Position numbers and translations under genes: made by a program
The notes under the pieces: generated by a model
What the model was told of the DNA's origin: nothing
Seen by the model: only the letters and a program-made list of their open reading frames with translations
The model's database searches: none
Shown here: one piece after another, positions 1 to 7,074 of the stretch
Numbering within the stretch: the stretch's first letter is position 1
How the letters are laid out: each line of letters opens with the position of its first letter
Assembly (NCBI RefSeq): GCF_030730945.1
Contig: NZ_JAVAMS010000002.1
Location: 434,001-498,000, forward strand
Length of the DNA: 64,000 bases
Reading direction: 5' to 3'
Origin: Aurantiacibacter poecillastricola
Lineage (GTDB): Bacteria > Pseudomonadota > Alphaproteobacteria > Sphingomonadales > Sphingomonadaceae

Positions 1-2081
1 AACCAGTCGCCGTAGGTGGTCTCATCGAAGCCATTGGCCTCGAGATAGTCGATCACCTGCGCCTCCGACTGATAGTTGGCGTACTGGATATTGCCGTCGG
101 CATGCATGTAGAGGTGCAGGTAGGCCGTCCCGTCGGTCAGCGCGAGATAGACTTCCTGCAACCCGTCGCCATCGTAATCGTCTCCGCCCAGCACGCCGTT
201 GATGTTCTCGATCTGCAGGTCGTTCTGGAAACGGCGCTGGCTGTCGAATTCACTGCCTGCAACGACATCGCCGGACTGTACCTGCGGATCGATGTAGATG
301 CCCACCACCCGCGTCTCTCCGAACTGGCCGTGGTCTGCGAAATATACCAGCCCGTCTTCCGCCGTTCCGACCGTGGCGAAGCGGCCGATCGCGTCGTTGA
401 CGAGGATGCGCTCGGCATTGCCGTCGCCGTTCACGTCCACCGCGCCGATCAGCAGCCAGCCGTCATCGCCGCCCAGGTCGTTGCCGTCGTAATCGCGGAT
501 GGCCGTCATGAAACCGGCAGGGTCGGCCGAGAAGTTCACGGTGACGCCGGGGCCGGGGCGAAGACGCAGCGAACCATCGTCGAATTGCAGGAATTCGATG
601 TCGGTCACGATGTCCTTGCCATCAGGGCCCTTCACCTCGAACACGCCGCTGGAGAGGTGGGTGACGGTATAGGCGGCGCGGCTGCCGCCGAGGATCGCCG
701 TGTCCCATCCAGTACCGCCGTAAAGGAGGTCATTCCCGCCATTGCCGCGCAGCGTATCGGCGCCCGCATCGCCATACAGCTGCTCTGCGCCTGCGCCGCC
801 TGTCAGCCGGTCGTTTCCGGCATTGCCGTGCACCGCGCCCGCAACGGAGCCGGAGGCGCCATCATACAGGTCGTCACCATCGTAGAAGGTTACCGCGCCA
901 AGGATCGAGCCTGCATTGTGGAGCTGGGTGGAGTTGCGGAAATTGGGGTTCGCAAGGTCCGTCGAGACCGGCCAGCCGGTAAACGCGTAGGAGTAGCTTG
1001 CTACCGAAAGGCCCGAGGCGATCCTGATCGAGCCACCCACAGCTCCGCCGATGCTGGTTTGCGCAAGACTGCCCGAGGTGAGGGTCAGGCTGAGGCCGGA
1101 CTCGGCGTAAATATCCTGGAAGCCGGAGATATTCGCCAGTTCCACGACAGATCGCTTGTTCGGTGCGCCATTGGTCAGGTACAGCTTCTCGAACCCGGTT
1201 GCGCGGGCAAGGTCGTCCACCATCGAAGCCGTGACGAGATAGGCGAGGGTGTCCAGGCCCGCACCACCGGTAATCGCAGACGCAACGCTTGCGGCCTTCA
1301 CTCCGTTTTCCAGCTGCAGCGTATCGGCCCCTCCGCCAAGCGAGATGGAGCCCCCGACCTTGCTCGACCCGCCGATCCATACCGTGTCGCTGCCCGCGCC
1401 GCCCGTCAGCGAGGCGACGGTCGAGTTCTGGAACAGCCAGAAGGAGCCCGCCAGCTGGACCTGTGCCAGCGGGTTGAGGCAGTCGACCAGATTGTAGAAC
1501 CCGTTCACCATGCCCGGCGCGCCGACGATCTGGGTATAGCCGCTGAACTGGGAGTAGTTGCCCGAGGCCTGCAAAGAGAGGATCTCGAACCCGGTCAGAT
1601 AGGTTCCGTAGACCTGGTTGGTGGTCGCTGCGAATTCGAGGGTGTCGCGCCCGCTGCCGCCATCGCCGTAAACGAAGAACGGCGCGGTCGCCCCCTCGAA
1701 CCGCAAGAGGTCGTCTCCGCTGCCCATTGCCGCGCCGTAGACGCTGGTGGCATAGGTGCTGCCTGCCGCCCGGCTGATGAGCGTATCGTTGCCTGCGCCA
1801 AGGTCCACAAGGCCCGCGATGGTCCCCGCATCGACGATCCTGTCTGCCCCGCCAGAGCCGGTGACGGCCCGGAACGTCCAGGGATCCTGGTGCTGGCCTG
1901 CGCCGATATAGCCGCCGCTGTCGTTGATGAGGGTCGATCCGCCGGTCTCGAAAATGACCTGGCCAAGCACCCGGCCAAGCTGCGTGTTACGGAAAGTGAT
2001 CGCGGTTGCCGCGAGGCGGACATCCTCTTCGATCGTCTGGCGGTTTTCGATGGAAAGCCCGGAATTCGTATAGGCTGGCAT
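1..2081 (-). CDS. RTX-like calcium-binding repeat protein, 3' end outside window
   Basis: About 693 residues are visible; the gene runs off the left edge a few codons before its expected end. The start is the ATG at 2079-2081 (MPAYTNSGLSIENRQ). The middle is glycine/aspartate-rich with nonapeptide-type calcium repeats of the GGxGxDx kind (LVDLGAGNDTL near residue 95, then GNAGNDRLTGGAGAEQLYGD and GGNGGNDLLYGG-like units before the C-terminal part). The last 230 residues carry two EF-hand-like acidic loops, DVNGDGN and DYDGDGLQEV, and closely match the end of the protein at 4877-6865. RTX proteins of this type are normally exported by type I secretion and fold on binding calcium outside the cell; no N-terminal signal peptide is visible, which fits. 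No type I secretion genes lie in the window. The substrate or role is not known. Confidence 0.85.
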   Translation of the reverse strand, partial: MPAYTNSGLSIENRQTIEEDVRLAATAITFRNTQLGRVLGQVIFETGGSTLINDSGGYIGAGQHQDPWTFRAVTGSGGADRIVDAGTIAGLVDLGAGNDTLISRAAGSTYATSVYGAAMGSGDDLLRFEGATAPFFVYGDGGSGRDTLEFAATTNQVYGTYLTGFEILSLQASGNYSQFSGYTQIVGAPGMVNGFYNLVDCLNPLAQVQLAGSFWLFQNSTVASLTGGAGSDTVWIGGSSKVGGSISLGGGADTLQLENGVKAASVASAITGGAGLDTLAYLVTASMVDDLARATGFEKLYLTNGAPNKRSVVELANISGFQDIYAESGLSLTLTSGSLAQTSIGGAVGGSIRIASGLSVASYSYAFTGWPVSTDLANPNFRNSTQLHNAGSILGAVTFYDGDDLYDGASGSVAGAVHGNAGNDRLTGGAGAEQLYGDAGADTLRGNGGNDLLYGGTGWDTAILGGSRAAYTVTHLSSGVFEVKGPDGKDIVTDIEFLQFDDGSLRLRPGPGVTVNFSADPAGFMTAIRDYDGNDLGGDDGWLLIGAVDVNGDGNAERILVNDAIGRFATVGTAEDGLVYFADHGQFGETRVVGIYIDPQVQSGDVVAGSEFDSQRRFQNDLQIENINGVLGGDDYDGDGLQEVYLALTDGTAYLHLYMHADGNIQYANYQSEAQVIDYLEANGFDETTYGDW

Positions 2082-2188
2082 ATGTCCTCGCAGCGCAAGA
2101 TCCCTGCGCGCCGGATACACGACAAAACCTTAAGAAAGACAAGCGATTCGAGCGACTAACTCCAAAGAGTTATGGCTTTTCCAGATCA

Positions 2189-2224
2189 GGGGCCGCGGCA
2201 GGACTGAAAGCCCGCCGCGGCCCC
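2189..2224 (-). terminator. GC-rich hairpin downstream of the adhesin gene
   Basis: A 14-bp stem with one mismatch (GGGGCCGCGGC arm pairing with its complement) and an 8-nt loop lies 29 bases after the adhesin stop codon. There is no clear T tract on the minus strand, so it may be a weak terminator or an mRNA-stabilising stem. Confidence 0.45.
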
Positions 2225-2252
2225 GCGATTGGTCAGGCGTGATGCCTCTTGA

Positions 2253-4472
2253 TCAGAAGCTGAAGCCGGCACCGGCGCTGAAGCCGCCATGGCCGTTCGT
2301 ATCCATCGTGCCGCCTGCCTTGAGGACGCCTTCGCCATCGTTAAAGGTGGTGGAGACGCCGACCGCGAAGGCCGTTTCGCCGCGATAATGCCCGATCGCG
2401 CCGCCGAACATCGAGCGTCCCGGGTCCATGGTCTGCGGAATTCCCGCAAAGGCCATCGCACCGGCCGTTCCCGCAAAGGCTTCCTCGCGCGCATTGTCGA
2501 GGTCGAAGGCCACCTGTTGCAGTCCGGTGTTGAGCAGTTCGAAGCGCTGATCGGTATAGGCCATCGAGGTGTTCATCACGTCGGCCATGCCCGCCTGCAA
2601 CTGCCCCAGGTTCACCGCGTCGTTGGCAAGCGTGCCGTCCGCCACGTTATGCACGCGAACCGGCTGCGAGGCGTCCGCACCCACGAAGGTGACGTCCTGC
2701 GTGATCGTGCCGCCATTGCTGGCGGTGGGGTCCGAGGGATCGGAATACTGGACCGCGACCACGGTGCTTCCCGAAAGGTTGTTGGTGATCGCGTCGATAT
2801 TCGCCGTGTTTATGTCGATATCGGTGCGGTTCGCCTCCACCGCGGCATTCGTGCTCGCCAGTTGGGAGCCGTTCACCGCATCGGTGGACCCGGCCACGAC
2901 AGCGCCGTCCGCCACGTTCGTAATGCGGACGGCCCCGCCACTCGCGCCGATCAGGGCGACGGTATCGGTGGGAACGTCGCTGGCCGTCGCCGGATCGGTA
3001 TCGCTCACATAGCCGAGGGGGACATTGGCCAGTTGCTGTTCCATCTCGACGATCGTGGTGGAGTTGACCGTCACCCGGTTATCGAGAGAGGCGATGGCGA
3101 CGGAGTTGTCGGTGATATCGCCCTCGTTCACGGTCACCCGGTTATCCAGGCTGGCGATATTCGTGGTGTTGGAGGTGATCGCATCCCCGTTCACCGTCAC
3201 TCGCGTATCGAGATCGAGGATATCGGCCTCTGCCACCTCAAGCCGGATGTCCAGATCGGCGATGTCGCCTTCATTGACGGTGACGCGTCCGTCCAGATCG
3301 GCCACCGCCTGGTTGGTCGCGAACAGCTGGCTGCCATTCACGGCCTCGTCGGAGGTGGCGCTCACTTCGCCCGCCGCCACGTTCGCCAGCACCGTGCCGC
3401 CGGCCCCTTCGAAGGTGAGCCGCGTGCGCGACGCATCGTCATAGGTGACGCCCAGCGGATCGCCGGTACTGCCAATCGCGGCGATGGCATCGGTATTGGC
3501 CTGGATGGCCACCGTATTCGCGTCGACCTGCTGGTTGGTGTCGAACAGCTGCGAACCGTTCACGGCCTCGTCCGAACCGGCGCTCAGCGTGCCGGCTGCC
3601 ACATTGGCGAGGGTCGTGCCCGCGGCACCGCCCAGGGTGACTCTGACCTGCGTCGCATCGTCATACTGCACGGCATTGCCAAGCGTCCCGCTCAGCCCGT
3701 CCACCGCTGCCTGCACCTGGCCCACGGTCGCGGCATCGCTGGGAGCCGAACCCGGCGCGACATTGGTAATCTGCCGCAGCGCTCCCGCCGATCCGACCGA
3801 TACGGAGCCGGCGGAATCGAACGTCCCGGCCATGAAGGTGGCGCTGTATCCTGTCAGCGGACCGCGATCCGCCAGCGAACCTGCACCCAGCGCCACGCTG
3901 TTGGCCACTGTCACGCTTGCATCGGTGCCGAGGGCAATCGCCCCGAACGCACCGGCGGAGGTGGACGCATTGTTGCCGAAAGCCACCGCGTCGAGTTCGG
4001 CTGCAGAGGCGGCGAGCCCGTCCCCCAGCCCGGAAATCTGATTGCCGCCGATGGCGATGCCCGCCGCATCGTTCAGCGCATACCCATCGGCGGAGATGTT
4101 GCAGTCGGAAGGTCCGACCAGATTGCCGTCGGTATCCACCAGTTGCAGCGAAATGGGATCCTCCGCCGCGATACCGGCAAGGATGTTGTCCACCTCAAGA
4201 TCCGCGTCGGTGATATTCAGCAGGGGCGGCAGGAGGACGGAAAGGCCGAGCAACTCGTCTGTCAGGTTTTCGACGCTGCTCGCCACCGGCACGACGGCCT
4301 GCCCGACAATATCCGTGACTGCGGATTTCTGCAGCTGGATGCCGGTACACACGTCAACCACGGGTTGAAGGGACTGTGCCTGGGCGGCGAGGGAAAATGG
4401 GGCGGTATGGAGGCCTGCCATCGCAACCGATGCGGAGAGCACGCGGATCGTCGTTTTATTCAAGCGATTCAT
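2253..4472 (-). CDS. trimeric autotransporter adhesin (YadA-like)
   Basis: A 739-aa surface adhesin. It has an N-terminal signal peptide (MNRLNKTTIRVLSASVAMAG, cleavage near AAQAQS). A YadA-like head follows with the left-handed roll signature (AVAFGNNAS, AIALGTDAS, SVALGAGS), then several neck/HIM motifs (ITNVAPGS, LANVAAGTLSAGSDEAVNG, ITNVADGAVVAG, VHNVADGTLA). A coiled-coil stalk is built from repeated DNRVTVNEGDI units at about residues 385-495. The C-terminal membrane anchor of roughly 90 residues ends in FSAGAGFSF with a terminal Phe, as expected for a trimeric beta-barrel pore. The ATG at 4472 was chosen over an in-frame TTG at 4487 because GGAGAA sits six bases before it. The family mediates attachment and autoagglutination. 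RTX-like genes lie on both sides on the same strand. Confidence 0.93.
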   Translation of the reverse strand: MNRLNKTTIRVLSASVAMAGLHTAPFSLAAQAQSLQPVVDVCTGIQLQKSAVTDIVGQAVVPVASSVENLTDELLGLSVLLPPLLNITDADLEVDNILAGIAAEDPISLQLVDTDGNLVGPSDCNISADGYALNDAAGIAIGGNQISGLGDGLAASAAELDAVAFGNNASTSAGAFGAIALGTDASVTVANSVALGAGSLADRGPLTGYSATFMAGTFDSAGSVSVGSAGALRQITNVAPGSAPSDAATVGQVQAAVDGLSGTLGNAVQYDDATQVRVTLGGAAGTTLANVAAGTLSAGSDEAVNGSQLFDTNQQVDANTVAIQANTDAIAAIGSTGDPLGVTYDDASRTRLTFEGAGGTVLANVAAGEVSATSDEAVNGSQLFATNQAVADLDGRVTVNEGDIADLDIRLEVAEADILDLDTRVTVNGDAITSNTTNIASLDNRVTVNEGDITDNSVAIASLDNRVTVNSTTIVEMEQQLANVPLGYVSDTDPATASDVPTDTVALIGASGGAVRITNVADGAVVAGSTDAVNGSQLASTNAAVEANRTDIDINTANIDAITNNLSGSTVVAVQYSDPSDPTASNGGTITQDVTFVGADASQPVRVHNVADGTLANDAVNLGQLQAGMADVMNTSMAYTDQRFELLNTGLQQVAFDLDNAREEAFAGTAGAMAFAGIPQTMDPGRSMFGGAIGHYRGETAFAVGVSTTFNDGEGVLKAGGTMDTNGHGGFSAGAGFSF

Positions 4473-4486
4473 AGGTTCTTCTCCCA

Positions 4487-4504
4487 AGGGGGTTTTTAAC
4501 CCCT
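4487..4504 (-). promoter_or_regulatory. 5'-UTR hairpin next to adhesin ribosome binding site
   Basis: AGGGG and CCCCT arms enclose an 8-nt A-rich loop, only a few bases before the GGGAGA ribosome binding site of the adhesin. It could influence translation; this is inferred from position only. Confidence 0.35.
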
Positions 4505-4551
4505 CGTTCCGACATTCTTTGTTTCGGTGGGAGAAGGGTGGTCCCCGGGAG

Positions 4552-4566
4552 ATAACGGTTCGTTAA
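4552..4566 (-). promoter_or_regulatory. possible CtrA binding site
   Basis: Read on the minus strand the site is TTAA-N7-TTAT, one base off the alphaproteobacterial CtrA consensus TTAA-N7-TTAA. It lies about 80 bases upstream of the adhesin start codon. A second imperfect match (TTAA-N7-TAAA) is at 4651-4665. The CctA-CtrA relay kinase CckA is encoded at 47218-49686. Confidence 0.3.
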
Positions 4567-4701
4567 TCTTTGTAAGTAGTGCTTACTAATTGATTCGGGG
4601 TCACCCGGTGCCGAATCTCGTTTTGACCGGGGTTGCGCGTTCCTCGCCGGTTAAAGATCGGTAAACCCCAAGCCCATTTTTTTTCGAATTTTCGACCTGT
4701 C

Positions 4702-4719
4702 CTTTCACATCTGTGAAAG
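4702..4719. promoter_or_regulatory. 8-bp inverted repeat, likely operator
   Basis: CTTTCACA and TGTGAAAG form perfect 8-bp arms around a 2-nt centre in the AT-rich gap upstream of the adhesin. The compact symmetry suggests a dimeric regulator site rather than a terminator. The regulator is unknown. Confidence 0.4.
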
Positions 4720-4876
4720 AACCGTCGATTCTGGACGCCCAAAAATCAGACAGCGGCGCTGTACGATGCGAACCGCTCGAGCCTTTCCAGGCGGAAGGAT
4801 CGCTCGCATGCCAGTAGCATGGGCGACTCTTCCGAGATCGGCAGTACAGGCTTTCTTCGAAAAGCTGCTCGGAACC

Positions 4877-6865
4877 TCAGGTGCCGGGCGAGAACCAGTC
4901 GCCATAGGTGGCCTCGTCGAAACCGTTGGCTTCGAGATAGGCGATCGCCTGTGCTTCGGACTGGTAATTCGCATACCGGATGTTGCCGTCAGCATGCATG
5001 TAGAGGTGCAGGTACGCCGTCCGGTCCGTGAGGGCGAGATACACCTCCTGAAGCCCGTCGCCATCATAGTCGTCCGCGCCCAGCACGCGGTTGATGTTCT
5101 CGATCTCGAGGTCGTTCTGGAAACGCCGCTGGCTGTCCTCGTCGCTGCCTTGCACCACGTCGCCGGACTGCACGAGCGGGTCGATATAGATGCCCACCAC
5201 GCGGGTCTCGCCCGCCCAGCTGTAGTCATCGAAATAGACGAGGCCATCGGAAGCCATGCCGACCGTGGCAAAACGTCCGATGGCATCGTTGACGAGGATC
5301 TGGTCCACATCGCCGTCGCCATTCACGTCCGCCGAGCCGATACGCAGCCACGCCCCGTCACCGCCGAGATCGTTGCCGTCGAAGTCGCGAATGTTCTCCA
5401 TCGCCGCTGCATAGAGCGACGGGTTGGCGGTGTTGAAGATCACCCCCGTTCCCTCGCCGGGCAGCAGGCGGATCGTCTGGTCGTCGAACTGGAGATACTC
5501 GACATTCGTCAGCGTGTCGGTGCCGTCGGGGCCGGAGACCTCGAACATGCCGACAGAGACCTGCGTCACCGTATAGGCCGAGCGCTTGCCCGCAACGACC
5601 GCCGTATCGACATTGGAGCCGCCGTCGATCGTATCGTCGCCGCCATTGCCGGTCAGCGTGTCGCCGCTTGCGAAGCCGTTGAGGATTTCGGCGTAATCGC
5701 CACCTGTGAGGGTGTCGGCCTCGTCGGAGCCATCTAGCGTGTTATCGATGCGCAGCTTATTCCGGTAATCTTCGGTGTCGAACTGCTCGATTGTAAACTC
5801 GCCATTTGCTATGACCAGCGTATTATCAGCCACGCCATCGCCATTTGCGTCATACTGCAAGAGTGTCTGACCGCCTGCAGCGTGATAGCGTATTTCATCC
5901 GAAGTTCCGCTGAAATCGGCGGTGCCGATAAACGTAGCCAGCGATGCGTTGTTCCCGCCGCTATAACTGATTGCATCGCCGGGTGAGAAATCGGTGATCG
6001 TTACGCCCGCGAAAAGCAGATTTCCCCGTTGCGTGAACTGGTACTCGTCGTTGCCTTTGCCGCCCGTGTAAATATCCGTTCCGACGGCCAGATTGTCGAA
6101 ATCGTACCAGCCATCGTTCGAAGCCGGATCGACCTGAACGAGGTCGTCAAAATCGCTTCCAACAAAAATGTCGTCGAAATGCCCCGCATTAAAGACAATC
6201 GCTACGGGCGAACCGCTGGCATCCACCTTGTGAGTGACGGACGCGGTATTCCTGCTGGAGATGGCCACACGCTCGACGTTCCGGGCCGATACGAACGTTA
6301 GAGGGTCTGTGGACAAGCCCTGTGTAATGGTTAGCGCGTCCGCATTGCCCGCAATGATCACGTCGCTGCTTGATATGGCAGGGCGCACCCTGACGAAATC
6401 AAATCCGTCACCGCCATCGATGAAGTGATCGGTTCCCGCAACTGCAAACCGGTCTCGGAAAGCAGATCCTGTGATACGACTTGAGGAAGCCGAAAACGAA
6501 GTGTACAGATGCCAGAAATAAGGAGCCTGCGCCGATGCAGGTTCAAAGGCTGATGCATCGAACACCACCATCTCTGGATTGGCGATGCTGAACGTGACAG
6601 CTTCGATACTCGAAAAACTCGTATCGACCCGACCGGCCTCGTCAAACAGGCGGTTGGACGTCAAAGTATAGGTTTCCGGGCCGAAGTAATCCGCGAAACC
6701 GTACATCGCCTCCATTAAGAATCGAAGCGTATCGGCGCCCGGACCACCATCGATGGTATCAAAGCCCGAACTTCCGATAATCTCATCGTCGCCGCCAAGG
6801 GCCTCAATGACATCGTCACCGATAGTGCCTTCGAGATTGTCCCTGTACTCGGTGCCGAGTATCAC
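4877..6865 (-). CDS. RTX-like calcium-binding repeat protein, full length
   Basis: A 662-aa protein with a GTG start at 6863-6865 and a G-rich ribosome binding site (GGGGGTAG); an in-frame stop just upstream rules out a longer protein. RTX-type repeats are at the N-terminus (ALGGDDEIIGSSGFDTIDGG, residues 22-41) and again near residues 395-420 (GNGGDDTIDGGSNVDTA). The C-terminal quarter (about 480-662) has acidic calcium loops DVNGDGDVDQ and DYDGDGLQEV and ends YGDWFSPGT. There is no signal peptide, consistent with C-terminally addressed type I secretion. It is a paralogue of the truncated protein at 1-2081; the two share the last 230 residues almost unchanged while their N-terminal halves differ. 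Its function is unknown; a matrix or surface-layer role is plausible from the adhesin neighbour. Confidence 0.9.
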   Translation of the reverse strand: MILGTEYRDNLEGTIGDDVIEALGGDDEIIGSSGFDTIDGGPGADTLRFLMEAMYGFADYFGPETYTLTSNRLFDEAGRVDTSFSSIEAVTFSIANPEMVVFDASAFEPASAQAPYFWHLYTSFSASSSRITGSAFRDRFAVAGTDHFIDGGDGFDFVRVRPAISSSDVIIAGNADALTITQGLSTDPLTFVSARNVERVAISSRNTASVTHKVDASGSPVAIVFNAGHFDDIFVGSDFDDLVQVDPASNDGWYDFDNLAVGTDIYTGGKGNDEYQFTQRGNLLFAGVTITDFSPGDAISYSGGNNASLATFIGTADFSGTSDEIRYHAAGGQTLLQYDANGDGVADNTLVIANGEFTIEQFDTEDYRNKLRIDNTLDGSDEADTLTGGDYAEILNGFASGDTLTGNGGDDTIDGGSNVDTAVVAGKRSAYTVTQVSVGMFEVSGPDGTDTLTNVEYLQFDDQTIRLLPGEGTGVIFNTANPSLYAAAMENIRDFDGNDLGGDGAWLRIGSADVNGDGDVDQILVNDAIGRFATVGMASDGLVYFDDYSWAGETRVVGIYIDPLVQSGDVVQGSDEDSQRRFQNDLEIENINRVLGADDYDGDGLQEVYLALTDRTAYLHLYMHADGNIRYANYQSEAQAIAYLEANGFDEATYGDWFSPGT

Positions 6866-6976
6866 GTCTATCTACCCCCACGAAATTACAAGCATGACTA
6901 CAATGCCATGAAAAATTGAGATTTATCCGGAAAGGTTTAACAAGAGCAATAGGCCGCGCCGCAGTTATCACCATCC

Positions 6977-6991
6977 GAACATTTGCAGAAC
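6977..6991 (+). promoter_or_regulatory. LexA (SOS) box of uvrA
   Basis: GAAC-N7-GAAC, an exact match to the alphaproteobacterial LexA direct-repeat operator, lies 84 bases before the uvrA start. The same family of site (GTTC-N7-GTTC) occurs before recA. Confidence 0.8.
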
Positions 6992-7074
6992 AAACCCCAT
7001 TGCGCTAGCCTCGGTGAAACACCTGCCTCGGTCCTACTGGACTCTGGCCCCCTCGCACCCCAAGTGACCTCGCC

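Larger units (their letters stand above)
4473..4876. other. AT-rich intergenic control region of the adhesin gene
   Basis: No gene is seen. This stretch separates the RTX-like gene at 4877 from the adhesin start and is far more AT-rich than its surroundings (T-rich block near 4677-4692). It holds a 5'-UTR hairpin, a CtrA-like site, an 8-bp dyad and an imperfect hairpin at 4793-4833 that could end the upstream transcript; the first three are listed separately. Confidence 0.6.

Noticed and set aside
102..2159. Long plus-strand open frame opposite the first RTX-like gene
   Set aside because: It mirrors the third-position composition of the minus-strand gene; its protein has no family character and no ribosome binding site.
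3040..3320. CRISPR-like repeats
   Set aside because: The regular repeats are coding units of the adhesin coiled-coil stalk (NRVTVNEGDI), not spacer-separated palindromes.
2289..4499. 736-codon plus-strand frame opposite the adhesin
   Set aside because: It is antisense to a well-recognised adhesin with a good start; repeats in it only reflect the adhesin repeats.
4702..4719. CRP/FNR site
   Set aside because: The arms are in the wrong order (TTTCACA first, TGTGAAA second) for TGTGA-N6-TCACA.
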